Virus record (IMG/VR): IMGVR_UViG_3300032006_002787
Location: 1-54,564 of that record
Source: a virus
Length of the DNA stretch: 54,564 nt
Reading direction: 5' to 3' (one strand)
Below the pieces are notes generated by a model that saw only the letters and a program-made list of their open reading frames with translations, was not told where the DNA came from and did no database searches. The translations under genes were made by a program, and so were the position numbers. Shown here one piece after another: positions 15,244 through 25,033 of the stretch; position 1 is the first letter of the stretch, and every line of letters starts with the position of its first letter.

Positions 15244-16340
15244 AGAAGATCTTTATAAGCCTGTTGGACGGCGGGGTTGTCTGGGTTGTATCTCCAAATT
15301 ATTTGTTTACCCCTTTCTTTGTAATCTTCTAGATTATCATTATGGTTTGATATTGCATTTTTTAATGCTGAAACTCCTTGTTTTAGAGCAAATCCAGGAT
15401 AATAGTAGCCTGCTTCATTTTTTATAAATTCTGAATTATGAATAAGGGGTATACCCAGATAGAGCGCTTCTAAATAGGTATAGTTTAGCGCGTTCATGTG
15501 TTGATGGGAAACAATGTAGTTGCAGTGCTCTGAAAAAATAAATGGGAATGGAAATCTTTTTTCGAAGAACATCTTCCCGTCTTGCACTAAATCTAATTGC
15601 AGAAAATAGTTAGAAAAGTAACTTTCATCTGCAAAGTGATCACTGCCCCAAATATGAACCGAGTTTATTGCGTCTGCATTTTCATTATAAAGCCCCTCTG
15701 ATATAAGTGCGGGACATATGCAATTTTTTACAATATTATTCGGTTCCGTTATTGCAATGTTTACATTTTCTGAAGGACTGTAAAAGGCGGTTTTGTCTTT
15801 TTGGTTTAATTTCTTTTCTTCATTTTCTATAGTTTCTGAGGACCATATGTAGGGAATGAATTTTACGCTCTCTGTTTCATTTGTAATTTTATAGTAATCT
15901 ATAGAATAGTCATAATGGGGGGAGGTCCATACTTCGTCTACGCTTCTCTGTCTTCCCATTCCTCCTCCATTTGATCCATTGATGCAAAATTCAAGATCTA
16001 TGAAGAGTCTTGGGCCATAATTGACTTGTATGATTTTAATTGATGGATTTCGGTTTCTTAATATTTTTATCCAATCCTCTCCCCAGGTTATAGCTGCTTG
16101 TATAAATAGATCACATTTTATATCCTGATCCATGACCTCCTTCATTGAACAAACTTCGTAGTTGTCCAATAAAACTTTTTTATTTACCGCTATGTTTTCG
16201 TCTTCTAGGGCATGTTTTTCTGCAACAAGTAAGGTTTCGTGCCCAAGAGACTGAAATATATTATATAAAGCGAAAATATTTTGATTTTGTCCGTTCGAAA
16301 ATATTCCCGTGCTAAAGTCTGCTGTTATAAGAATCCTCAT
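15240..16340 (-). CDS. DUF2827-like glycosyltransferase, paralogue
   Basis: A 366-residue protein sharing the ends of its downstream neighbour: MRILITADFSTGIFSNGQN at the start and YLEALYLGIPLIHNSEFI plus LEDYKERGKQ near the C-terminus. I use the ATG at 16340 rather than the ORF start 6 codons upstream because the MRILITADF segment aligns with the paralogue and a GTG-TACATT element lies 9 bases before it. It is the first gene of a four-gene glycosyltransferase/sulfotransferase operon. Confidence 0.7.
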   Translation of the reverse strand: MRILITADFSTGIFSNGQNQNIFALYNIFQSLGHETLLVAEKHALEDENIAVNKKVLLDNYEVCSMKEVMDQDIKCDLFIQAAITWGEDWIKILRNRNPSIKIIQVNYGPRLFIDLEFCINGSNGGGMGRQRSVDEVWTSPHYDYSIDYYKITNETESVKFIPYIWSSETIENEEKKLNQKDKTAFYSPSENVNIAITEPNNIVKNCICPALISEGLYNENADAINSVHIWGSDHFADESYFSNYFLQLDLVQDGKMFFEKRFPFPFIFSEHCNYIVSHQHMNALNYTYLEALYLGIPLIHNSEFIKNEAGYYYPGFALKQGVSALKNAISNHNDNLEDYKERGKQIIWRYNPDNPAVQQAYKDLL

Positions 16341-16349
16341 CTTGATCAG

Positions 16350-16358
16350 AATGTACAC
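16350..16358 (-). promoter_or_regulatory. GTG-TACATT element for the leftward glycan operon
   Basis: GTG (16356-16358) and TACATT (16350-16355) end 9 bases before the ATG at 16340. It is divergent from a matching element at 16446-16454. Confidence 0.5.
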
Positions 16359-16409
16359 TGTTATTTAAAAGGAAAGAATAAAACTCTGCCTATTAAAAAG
16401 TCTCCAAAG

Positions 16410-16435
16410 TAACTTTTAACTTTTCATGTAACTTT
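16410..16435 (+). repeat. Three copies of TAACTTT in the divergent promoter region
   Basis: TAACTTT occurs at 16410, 16417 and 16429, upstream of the portal gene element where a -35 box would be expected. It could bind an activator of late transcription, but the spacing is irregular (7 and 12 bases) and the region is AT-rich. Confidence 0.35.
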
Positions 16436-16445
16436 AATAAAGTTT

Positions 16446-16454
16446 GTGTATTAT
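16446..16454 (+). promoter_or_regulatory. GTG-TATTAT element for the structural operon
   Basis: GTG (16446-16448) and TATTAT (16449-16454) end 7 bases before the ATG at 16462. No TTGACA-like box is found at 16-18 bases. It heads the 14-kb rightward structural operon. Confidence 0.6.
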
Positions 16455-16461
16455 AACTCTG

Positions 16462-18525
16462 ATGGGCAAGCGAAAATACATTAAAAAGTCTTCCTATTGG
16501 GACCAATTCTCCAGGGCAGACCAAGTAGAGATTCAGCCTTCTCCTAATCCAATTTTAACTGGAGATCCATACTTGGGAGATGGGACAGAATCTTTTGAGG
16601 TCCTTAAGGGTAGTTACTCTAGGACTGGGTCAAGAATTGTTGACGCTGCCAGAAAAAATAAAATACATAAATCAATTAAGAAGGAGAAGCATGGTAATAT
16701 TGCTTCTGGCTTACTTCCTTATCAGGTTGGTGAAGATGGAGTTTCTGTACAGGATGCTATCGAGCTCTGTCAAAAGGCTTATACAAATATAGCAGTGTTT
16801 CGCAATGCGGTTGACGTTATGTCTGAGTTCGCTAATTCTACATTATATTTAGAGGGTGGAGTTTCTAAGTCTGTCGATTTTATTTATAAATGGTTCGATA
16901 GGGTTAAAATGGGGAACCTTAAAGATCAATATTTTAGAGAATACTATAGGTCTGGCAATATATTTTTATATAGAATTGATGGTAAATTTGATCAAACAGC
17001 CTTTAAGGAAATGAGTAGGGTTTATGGCGAGGAGGGCTTAATGCAACCTGGGACTTTGCCTGTTAAATATATAATGCTTAATCCTTTTGACATCTCTGCT
17101 AAGCGAGCTACTTCGTTTGCTGAGGGAGCATACTTCAAAGTCTTATCCGAATACGATATCGAGGTCCTGGCGAATCCCAAGACTGATTACGATAAAGAAG
17201 TGTTAGAAGGTTTACCTCCAGAAATTAAAACAAAAATCAAAGAGGGTAATTATCAGCAAACTGGCTTGGAGTATCAGCTTGACCCTGCAAAATTGAGCTA
17301 TTCTTTTTATAAGAAGCAGGATTATGAGCCGTTTGCCATTCCCTTTGGTTACCCAGTATTGGAGGATATTAATTTTAAAATCGAATTAAAGAAGATAGAT
17401 CAGGCTATTTGTCGTACTATTGAAAATGTAATTCTTTTAATTACGATGGGAGCAAAACCTGATGACGGAGGTATAAATCCTAATAATATGGCAGCAATGC
17501 AGGAGCTTTTTAAAAATGAAAGCGTGGGGCGTGTGCTTGTCAGTGATTATACTACCAATGCAGAGTTTGTTATTCCTGATTTAAATAAAGTTTTAGGATC
17601 TGAAAAATATAAAATTGTAGATCAGGATATTAAAGAGGGGCTTCAGAATATTATCGTTGGGGATGAAAGGTATAGTAATACTCAGGTTAAGGCTCAAATA
17701 TTTTTAGAAAGACTAAAGGAGGCAAGGAACGCATTTTTGACTGATTTCCTTCAGCCTCAAATCAAAATGATTTGTCAGAATCTTGGATTTAGGAAATATC
17801 CTATCGCAAAATTTGAAGAAATTGATATTAAGGATGAGGTTCAGCTTCAGAGGGTTGCGACCAGACTTTTAGAGCTGGGTATAATTACCCCCGAGCAAGG
17901 TATTAATGCAATTAAGACAGGAATCTATCCAAAGCCTGAGGAGCTCGCATCTTCCCAGGAGGAGTATTTAGTTAACCGAGAGCAGGGTTACTTTAATCCA
18001 CTCGTAGGAGGAATGCCCACCGTTGAAGCTGCAGGTGCGGACGAAGAGCGAAAGCTTAAGGAAAAAATTTCAGAAAATACCCTAAATCAGCAGGCTGAAA
18101 TGCGCCAACAGTCTCAAACTGGAACCCCTCCGAAGGAATCTGGTCGACCAACGGGTGCCACGGGACCGCAGGGGCAAGCTTCTAGCGTTATATCAACAGA
18201 AGATATAAAAAATATAATTTATAAGGCAGAAAATTTAAAGTCTTACGCAGTAAGTGTTATAAAAAAGGAAAAAAACAAAAAGAGAATCAGTAAGGCTCAA
18301 TCAGAGATATTAGATGAGCTTTGCAAGTCGGTTATTGCGTCTAAGGTAGAGAATGAATGGGAACAGGCTATAGAGTCATGCGTTCGGGACAATAATGAAA
18401 TCGTTAAGCTTGTCCCCATGAAGGAAATCTTAGATATTTCGGAACGCGATTCATTGGACCTGTACGCTGCGGCACTTTACTACCACAGTAGGAATCAGGA
18501 GAATGATAGCGAACGTAACAGTTAA
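16462..18525 (+). CDS. Portal-like protein
   Basis: A 687-residue protein. Its length, mixed alpha/beta pattern and N-terminal plan fit phage portal (head-tail connector) proteins: a region around residues 110-180 with YREYYRSGN-like sequence and FLYR, a middle part with PVKYIMLNPFDI, a central GDERYSNTQVKAQIF helix, and a charged C-terminal tail after a Gly/Pro/Gln linker (about 555-590). I start at the ATG at 16462, 7 bases after the TATTAT box, not at the upstream TTG. It is first in the rightward structural operon, where a portal is commonly found. Terminase and capsid genes are not in the window, so the call rests on sequence pattern and position. Confidence 0.65.
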   Translation: MGKRKYIKKSSYWDQFSRADQVEIQPSPNPILTGDPYLGDGTESFEVLKGSYSRTGSRIVDAARKNKIHKSIKKEKHGNIASGLLPYQVGEDGVSVQDAIELCQKAYTNIAVFRNAVDVMSEFANSTLYLEGGVSKSVDFIYKWFDRVKMGNLKDQYFREYYRSGNIFLYRIDGKFDQTAFKEMSRVYGEEGLMQPGTLPVKYIMLNPFDISAKRATSFAEGAYFKVLSEYDIEVLANPKTDYDKEVLEGLPPEIKTKIKEGNYQQTGLEYQLDPAKLSYSFYKKQDYEPFAIPFGYPVLEDINFKIELKKIDQAICRTIENVILLITMGAKPDDGGINPNNMAAMQELFKNESVGRVLVSDYTTNAEFVIPDLNKVLGSEKYKIVDQDIKEGLQNIIVGDERYSNTQVKAQIFLERLKEARNAFLTDFLQPQIKMICQNLGFRKYPIAKFEEIDIKDEVQLQRVATRLLELGIITPEQGINAIKTGIYPKPEELASSQEEYLVNREQGYFNPLVGGMPTVEAAGADEERKLKEKISENTLNQQAEMRQQSQTGTPPKESGRPTGATGPQGQASSVISTEDIKNIIYKAENLKSYAVSVIKKEKNKKRISKAQSEILDELCKSVIASKVENEWEQAIESCVRDNNEIVKLVPMKEILDISERDSLDLYAAALYYHSRNQENDSERNS

Positions 18526-19927
18526 TAGTAATTATACCACTCTGTTATCCGCTGGAGCGGGGGTTAGGTTGGCTAATGTTGGAATGTATTTTTGTAATCA
18601 TGGAAATCAGCCTAACGTTATTAGTATTTATGCATTATCTAATAACTCTCAGCCGTCGAAATCTAATGTTTTAGCGTATAACGTGGCTGTCGCTCCTAGT
18701 GAAACCTTTTATTTTGGACAGGAGAAGTTTATATTGGATGAAGGTGAAAGGCTCGTTGCAAAGACTGGAATGAGTACAATGACATCCACCTTAACCTTCA
18801 TGAGCATTGGTTCTAGCGATTATTCCAGCAATGCTAAGGGAACTGCAACGCTTGATGGTGATGGTGTTGGCGCTGTTGTAGTTACTGCTCCAGGAGCTGG
18901 GTATACATCCCCGCCAACCATCACTTTCACTGGTTGTCAGGGTCAAAACGCGACCGCAACGGTAACGTTAACTGATAGTGGTCAAGTTCACGAAGTTGTA
19001 ATTACAAATCCAGGAACTGGCTATATTTGTCCTCCTGTAGTTGAGCTTCAGGGTGGAAATGATCCAGTGGTAGAGGGTTGTACTGATTCCGCTGCAACAA
19101 ATTACAATCACTTGGCCACGGTAGATGATGGATCTTGTACTTATCCAGCTGCAGTAACCAGGCAGGCGAATATTGTTAATTGGTGGAAATTTGATGAAAG
19201 CTCTGGTTCGAATGCTGCGGACTCAGTTGGGGCAGTTACTGCGGAAATTAAAAATCCAGGAGCAGACGACGATCAATGGGTTGCGGGAAAGAAAAATAAT
19301 TCCTTACATTTAAATGGCCTCGGAGATGCAAATAACTTAGGTGTGGGTAATTACATGGATATAGGAGCAAGCAACAGCTCTTTTAAATTTGAGCAAAAGC
19401 CTTTCTCCATAAGTCTTTGGCTTAAGAGTGAAGCAGATTCCTCATGGAATGGTAATTCAGCTATAATGGCTACTAAAAAATATTTTCAGCCAGACGACAC
19501 TCAGGGAAATTTTATATTAGGCGCTCGGGAGGGGGCATCAAGCCCGCGAATAGGTTTCTTTATGTACAACAGCAATACCATTGGCACTCAGTATGGGGCG
19601 GATTTTGCTCATACTGATGGCGGCGGGAATCGTATTAATATTTTTGATGGAGGGTGGCATCACCTTTCTGTTACTAGTAGCGGAGGTGCGCTTCGAATAT
19701 ATCTTGACGGCATTCTTGGTACTGGAATAAATCATAGCGCACCTGGGGGGGAGACTTTCTTTAATTATGATTACCCTATTAATGATGGATTTGATAGTGG
19801 AATTTATTTTGGTTTTGTTGAATGGCACTGGTATAAGTGGGATGGATTAATGGATGATATAAGAATTTACGATATTCAACTTTCCGATTCCGAGGTTCAA
19901 AATATTTCAACGGGGGATTGGGGGTAA
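18503..19927 (+). CDS. Virion protein with C-terminal LamG/ConA-like lectin domain
   Basis: A 474-residue protein. Residues 1-115 are a small beta-rich virion-type domain. About 120-185 contain two related Gly/Thr repeats (VVVTAPGAGYTSPPTITF and VVITNPGTGYICPPVVEL). About 190-215 hold a Cys-paired motif (GCTDSAATNYNH, DDGSC) of a kind common in marine Bacteroidetes surface proteins. Residues 225-474 form a LamG/concanavalin A-like sandwich (FSISLWLKS, WHHLSVTS, LRIYLDG, MDDIRIYD). The likely job is carbohydrate binding on the virion surface. It overlaps the portal gene by 23 bases and shares a base with the next start (TAATG). Confidence 0.8.
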   Translation: MIANVTVNSNYTTLLSAGAGVRLANVGMYFCNHGNQPNVISIYALSNNSQPSKSNVLAYNVAVAPSETFYFGQEKFILDEGERLVAKTGMSTMTSTLTFMSIGSSDYSSNAKGTATLDGDGVGAVVVTAPGAGYTSPPTITFTGCQGQNATATVTLTDSGQVHEVVITNPGTGYICPPVVELQGGNDPVVEGCTDSAATNYNHLATVDDGSCTYPAAVTRQANIVNWWKFDESSGSNAADSVGAVTAEIKNPGADDDQWVAGKKNNSLHLNGLGDANNLGVGNYMDIGASNSSFKFEQKPFSISLWLKSEADSSWNGNSAIMATKKYFQPDDTQGNFILGAREGASSPRIGFFMYNSNTIGTQYGADFAHTDGGGNRINIFDGGWHHLSVTSSGGALRIYLDGILGTGINHSAPGGETFFNYDYPINDGFDSGIYFGFVEWHWYKWDGLMDDIRIYDIQLSDSEVQNISTGDWG

Positions 19928-22089
19928 TGCCAGATTTTATTAACCAGTTTGGAGATGTTTCTCATACCTATATTTCTGGGGATACTTTTGTTCGCACGAA
20001 TAACGATCAGGTCATATTTGGAGAAAAGACTTTTATTAGTGACGTTTATATTTCTGGTGACTTGATTGTGTCTGGGGAAACTAGAACTCAAAGCATTGTT
20101 GACCTTGACGTTACGGGTGATATTAGTGGTTATATTTTTAGGGGAAGGACTGGATATTTTGATACAATAGTAACCGAAGGTCTTCAAGGGCCTGGAGGGG
20201 GTAAGATTGCTGGAGGAGGAGGTATCGATGGAGGGCCAATTTTTATAGATAATGTGACCGCATCTGTTGGAAGTATTAATATCGAATCTCGCGATGATCA
20301 AAATTTTATTACTGATATTTCTACTGCGGAAAACAGTTTTAAGGTTGACCTTATGGTGGAAAGAGGGGACTCTCAATTATATAGGCCAACTGGAGTTTTA
20401 TATTATCAAACTGGACAAGCTGGGGAAACTCCTAATGAAGATAATCCAGTTTACGTTGACCCTATGTCTTTACAGCAAGATTCTAACGGCTACTCGTGGA
20501 ATAAGCAAGTTACTCTCTCAATTAATGATAGCTTAATTGATGCAAGCAAAAGGGTTTACTACGTCTTTAAGAATGGGGAACGCTCAACCGAATTAAGCGC
20601 AAAACTTGAAACTGCTCCAGAGGTTACTGCTGCTGAATTTATCCAGCAAGATGGTGTGTCTATATACCCCGCCTATAGTGCAAGCTTTACGGATCAAGCA
20701 GGGGTTCAGCATTCTGCTAATGCTGGGGCTGGCCAAATTACTCATCAAACCAAAGTAAGGAATGGGAATACTGTAAAGATTAAAGTTGCCGCAGATAAGG
20801 ACTTTGAGCAAATTCAATTAGGAGGAGGGCTTAGTGGAATAATTAGTGTTACAACTTTAGAGTCTGGCGGTAGTTATAGTTGCGAAGTTGACAGAACCAT
20901 TTCAGTAGGTAATACCTCCGACCAAAATAAATCCTTTACCGTCAAGGTGAAAGATGATAAGGGTAATTGGTCTGATGTTAAAGCTAGTACAGATTTTTCC
21001 CCAGGGACTTCTGGAGGGTCCGCAACTATAGTATCAAATAACTACAGCCCTACAATGAGCATTAGCTCTCCAAATTACGACAACGGAAATCCCGCCATAC
21101 AGCAGGGAGCTCAAACTGATCCGTTTACTTATAATCTTACTTATTCTGGCCCTGCAGAAGTTTATTGGAAGGTTGAATTTTTGAGTTTTGTTGGCACAGA
21201 TGGAAACAGTGGAGAGGCTGTATTATGGGATTGGAATGTGCCCAGTGGAGCGAATGATCAAAGCGGGAACACTCCAACTACTGCTCAACCTGCCTCAGGC
21301 TCTGTACAGTTCATGGATGGATCTGATATAATGTCTGAGGAGGAAGCCTCAAAGCAACCATTTAGGGTTAAACTTTTTTATAAACCCACGGGCAAAGAGA
21401 GTTCGTGGATTAATGCGCCTTCTGTTTTTCTTCAACAGTATATGAAGATTCCAACGTTAACCGTTGGCAATAAAACTATTCGGGCTGGTGATGACAATGG
21501 AAATAATGAGAATATTAGTATAAATTCTTCTTCTCAATTAAGTGGGGGCCTAGAGGATGAAGGGGTTCCTGCGGCTGATTCAAGTGGCAATACTAGCTTT
21601 GTGTCTATGGGACCAACTTCAGTAACCATTTATAACGGCGCAAGCCCTGGAGCTTTTCAAAGTTACCCAACGTATAAAATAACGAAGGTTTCTGGGGAAG
21701 AGATGTTCGCAGTTCCGATTCAGCAGGGACAAATAACCGTAAAAGGTTTTACAACTAAAGTAATTACGACCGATCAAAATGGGGTTGTAAATGCAGCGGG
21801 CGTACTAATTAAAGGTGATAATGACTCCTATGCTACTACTGTCGAAAACGTCAACAAGATTAAAAGCAAAACTGGAACCTCTCAGGCTATTACTGTTAAG
21901 GTTGGGACTGGCGATGAGGGTAATATTCCATATAATTCAAACATTACCGAGGTAGGAGAGGCGGATGCCTCCAGCTCTGCTGAGTTTAATTTGAATCATG
22001 ATAAAAGTCGTATATGGTTTGATAGTCAGTTTCTTGCGCAAGTGGGACAGGGTGCGACAGTAATAATTCACATACAGGAGGCGGTGTAG
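19927..22089 (+). CDS. Large tail-fibre-like protein, paralogue A
   Basis: A 720-residue beta-rich protein. The N-terminal 70 residues (YISGDTFVRTNN, DVYISGDLIVSGET, DVTGDISGYIFRG) have the short repeating beta pattern of phage fibre shafts, then a Gly-rich linker. The rest is matched along most of its length by the next protein (VERGDSQ, YYQTGQA, NGERSTE, KIKSK, and a similar C-terminus), so the two are tandem duplicates. The ATG at 19927 shares its A with the upstream stop. Confidence 0.75.
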   Translation: MPDFINQFGDVSHTYISGDTFVRTNNDQVIFGEKTFISDVYISGDLIVSGETRTQSIVDLDVTGDISGYIFRGRTGYFDTIVTEGLQGPGGGKIAGGGGIDGGPIFIDNVTASVGSINIESRDDQNFITDISTAENSFKVDLMVERGDSQLYRPTGVLYYQTGQAGETPNEDNPVYVDPMSLQQDSNGYSWNKQVTLSINDSLIDASKRVYYVFKNGERSTELSAKLETAPEVTAAEFIQQDGVSIYPAYSASFTDQAGVQHSANAGAGQITHQTKVRNGNTVKIKVAADKDFEQIQLGGGLSGIISVTTLESGGSYSCEVDRTISVGNTSDQNKSFTVKVKDDKGNWSDVKASTDFSPGTSGGSATIVSNNYSPTMSISSPNYDNGNPAIQQGAQTDPFTYNLTYSGPAEVYWKVEFLSFVGTDGNSGEAVLWDWNVPSGANDQSGNTPTTAQPASGSVQFMDGSDIMSEEEASKQPFRVKLFYKPTGKESSWINAPSVFLQQYMKIPTLTVGNKTIRAGDDNGNNENISINSSSQLSGGLEDEGVPAADSSGNTSFVSMGPTSVTIYNGASPGAFQSYPTYKITKVSGEEMFAVPIQQGQITVKGFTTKVITTDQNGVVNAAGVLIKGDNDSYATTVENVNKIKSKTGTSQAITVKVGTGDEGNIPYNSNITEVGEADASSSAEFNLNHDKSRIWFDSQFLAQVGQGATVIIHIQEAV

Positions 22090-22090
22090 T

Positions 22091-24151
22091 ATGAGCTTTA
22101 GTTTAAATGATGCCAAGAGCCAACTCGGGAATGTCTTAACTGTTCTTCCGTCTAAATTGTCAAGGTTTGAGGTTGCTGATGATTATGATTTTAATTCAGA
22201 AGTTCCTTTGCAAGAAAATCTTTTTGCAATTAGTTCTGCAGGCTTAAGTTATGTCTCAATTAAAGATGATGCTGATAATTTGATTTGGCAGTCTGTTGGT
22301 GGGGGTGGCGGCGGAGGCTTCTCCGAAGACTCTCCGAAGGGAGGCCCTATATTCGTTACAGGCCTTTATTCTAGCGCTGGAGCCGTAAGTATGGAGGGCG
22401 ACCTGCAATACGGGGCGGTTTGGACTGGTGCATCTACGCCAGAAGATTCGGTTACCGTTAACCTTTTGGTTGAACGTGGGGATTCTCAAAATTATAAACC
22501 TACTGGAGTTTACTATTATCAAACTGGACAAGCGAGCGAAACTCCTAACGAAGCTGCGCCAGTTTATATTTCTGCAGATAATTTAACTCTTGATCAAAAT
22601 GATTACTCTTGGAAAACAGAGGTGGATATCTCAACCTTAGACTCTTTAATGTATGACGATGGGGATAGTTTATCTACATATTATTTGTTTTTTAACGGAG
22701 AAAGGAGTACTGAAATATCTATTAAGCGCTCCGCTTTACCAGAAGTTGAGGATGCTATTTTTGAAATTCAGGATGGTAGCTATGGGGATTGTGGCAGCGG
22801 TAATGAATATCCTTTTATGGGTTCTCACTTAGGTGGATTCATTACCCCTGGGAATACTACTGGGTTTGATATGCATACTCAAACCGCAGTGAAAAATGGA
22901 GATGAAGTCTTAATCAAGGTAACCTCTGATAAGCCTCTTTCGTCTGTGATATTTAAGAATGATGCTGGGATTATTCGTTCTTTGGAGTCTCTAGAAGCAA
23001 CCTGGTATGGGCCATCTGTGGATAATGGAGGTTCATGGGATACTCATTTTTTAGTTAATATTACTAATGCGGACGCTATTGCGTCTGATCAAACGTTTCA
23101 AATTAAGATTAAAGATCTTCAGGGGAATGTTTCTGAGGATTGGTTTGAATCAACTAATGGATTAAATACTGATAATACTTCCCCCTCTTTTTCTGTTGGA
23201 AATCCAGCGTATTCTCATGGCGGCCTTGCTATAGGACCAGGGGATGGCGTCGCGGAATATAATGTAGCTGGAAACTTTGGAGGTACAGACTATTTCCAGT
23301 TTGATTTGCAATATAGTGACATTGTTCTGGATGTGAGTCATGCTTGGGATGATAGTAACTTATTAAATGATGGGCAGAAAATAAAGGTTAAAGCTTCAAG
23401 TGGGCCAAGTTCCGCCGAGCAAACTCTTTCACCGTTCTCTTTGAAGGTTTTAAGATCAACCAATGGAGCTTTCGTCGAATATAACTCGGTCCCTTCCCTT
23501 ATAGTTCAGGATGGAAACGATCCAGTTTTAACTTTAAATGTTGATGCTGTCAGATCTGGGCCAGGCGATGGCCATGAAGATGAAATCATTGTGACTTCAA
23601 ACGTTTCTTTAAGTAGTCTTGATTTATTTGCAGATCAGGATCCGTTTGGTGACGGAACTGTAATCACATCCCCTGGGGCTAGTTCGGCGGTTCAGGTTGA
23701 TGCAAAAAATTGGAAAATTAAAGTCAAATCTCTGGACTCTGCGGCAAGAGAAACTCCTTTTGATATCATTCTTACTACCACAAAATACTCTTCACAAGGT
23801 TCTCCAATAACAGTTAGTAGTCAGGTTCGTGGGTTCGTTCAAAGGGAAATATCTAAAAATGGCGTAGAGGCTCTTTCGGAAATTCCAATTGGCACTGTTG
23901 TGGTGAACCCTGCAAAAATTAAAAGCAAGAGTGGGTTGATGGAAAATTTAACCCTTAAGGTTAATTCTGGAAACGAGGCTAATGTGCCTTTTAACTCCGA
24001 AGTGTCTTCTTCTAGTCTTGGGGGTGGAGTGGGCGCAGAGTTCGGACTCTCGGCGGATTCTTCATCTATAATTTTAGATTCAGATGCGAGGGCTCAATGG
24101 TCCCCTCAGGACTCTACCACCGTATACATAACATTGGAGGAGCTTATATAA
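22091..24151 (+). CDS. Large tail-fibre-like protein, paralogue B
   Basis: A 686-residue protein, homologous to paralogue A from about residue 110 to the end. Its first 70 residues (QLGNVLTVLPSKL, YDF, SEVP) are instead related to the start of the next gene, so it is a mosaic of its two neighbours. A Gly-rich hinge follows at about 75-85. An AGGAGG ribosome site lies 7 bases before the ATG inside the end of the previous gene, showing that genes inside this operon use Shine-Dalgarno initiation. Confidence 0.75.
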   Translation: MSFSLNDAKSQLGNVLTVLPSKLSRFEVADDYDFNSEVPLQENLFAISSAGLSYVSIKDDADNLIWQSVGGGGGGGFSEDSPKGGPIFVTGLYSSAGAVSMEGDLQYGAVWTGASTPEDSVTVNLLVERGDSQNYKPTGVYYYQTGQASETPNEAAPVYISADNLTLDQNDYSWKTEVDISTLDSLMYDDGDSLSTYYLFFNGERSTEISIKRSALPEVEDAIFEIQDGSYGDCGSGNEYPFMGSHLGGFITPGNTTGFDMHTQTAVKNGDEVLIKVTSDKPLSSVIFKNDAGIIRSLESLEATWYGPSVDNGGSWDTHFLVNITNADAIASDQTFQIKIKDLQGNVSEDWFESTNGLNTDNTSPSFSVGNPAYSHGGLAIGPGDGVAEYNVAGNFGGTDYFQFDLQYSDIVLDVSHAWDDSNLLNDGQKIKVKASSGPSSAEQTLSPFSLKVLRSTNGAFVEYNSVPSLIVQDGNDPVLTLNVDAVRSGPGDGHEDEIIVTSNVSLSSLDLFADQDPFGDGTVITSPGASSAVQVDAKNWKIKVKSLDSAARETPFDIILTTTKYSSQGSPITVSSQVRGFVQREISKNGVEALSEIPIGTVVVNPAKIKSKSGLMENLTLKVNSGNEANVPFNSEVSSSSLGGGVGAEFGLSADSSSIILDSDARAQWSPQDSTTVYITLEELI

Positions 24152-24152
24152 G

Positions 24153-25031
24153 ATGAGTACTGACTCTGACGCAAGGGCTCAATTAGGAAACGTATTAAGC
24201 GTTCTTCCGCAGAAGCTTCATAAGATAGAATTCGATGCATCTTATGATTTCGCCTCAGAAATTCCCGTTTCTAAAAATATGCTTTCCCTTGATTCCCTTG
24301 GGGTCGCCTGGATTTCGGAAGATAATCCTAATGCAATTAACGATGGCAACCTTTATTTGTGGAAGAAAATTGGCGGGTCCTCTGTTGTTGGCGACGGGGG
24401 CGGAGCTGGTGGCGGAGGTGGATTAACCTTAAGCGGGGTCGGCGACGGCGTTGGTTCGGGAGTCGGGTATATTGATTCTCTATTTTTGGATATTGAAACC
24501 GATCCTAATGGACTGGAGCTTGTTAAGCCCCCAGGAAAAAATCCCACAGTTAAACTTTCAGATCAACTCGCCCAAGCCTCAAATGAGTTGGTTATTATGT
24601 GGACTATTCCTGAAGGTTTCAGGAAAGGCTTAGTTCCATTTCCCGACACTTTTAATGTTCCCGCGAATACGACGCCGACAGTATTTACTCAACTTATTGC
24701 AAGTGGCAATCCTACTCCCAGTTATGCAACTACAGTTTCTAATGTCACTTCTAGTGGTTTTGAGCTGGAATTGAGCGCTCAGGTTAATGAGCCTCATCAG
24801 TCGATGAATATATTAATTAAAACTAATGAGCCCGTGGAGATGGTGGGTATACCTGAGCTTCCAGTTGGTTGGGATTGGTTCGTTTTTGATACTGAGGCGG
24901 AGATTTTGGGCCTTTACCAGCTTAACCAATTAATTGTTAATAGTATTTATTACGCAAAGGACACTAATCGTATGTATATTTTATCCTCAGAAACTAATGA
25001 ATTAGTGTACTATCAAGGGAGCCCTGTATAA
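24153..25031 (+). CDS. Tail-associated protein with N-terminus shared with paralogue B
   Basis: A 292-residue protein. The first 65 residues (QLGNVLSVLPQKLHKIEFD, SEIP) match the start of paralogue B. A Gly/Val-rich hinge at 72-105 and a beta-rich domain follow. The last 45 residues (SIYYAKDTNRMYIL, ETNELVYYQ) carry a short aromatic motif also seen at the start of the two following proteins. A GGAGGAG sequence about 11 bases before the ATG can serve as ribosome site. Probably a virion adaptor or tail-fibre segment; no specific role can be assigned. Confidence 0.7.
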   Translation: MSTDSDARAQLGNVLSVLPQKLHKIEFDASYDFASEIPVSKNMLSLDSLGVAWISEDNPNAINDGNLYLWKKIGGSSVVGDGGGAGGGGGLTLSGVGDGVGSGVGYIDSLFLDIETDPNGLELVKPPGKNPTVKLSDQLAQASNELVIMWTIPEGFRKGLVPFPDTFNVPANTTPTVFTQLIASGNPTPSYATTVSNVTSSGFELELSAQVNEPHQSMNILIKTNEPVEMVGIPELPVGWDWFVFDTEAEILGLYQLNQLIVNSIYYAKDTNRMYILSSETNELVYYQGSPV

Positions 25032-25033
25032 AA

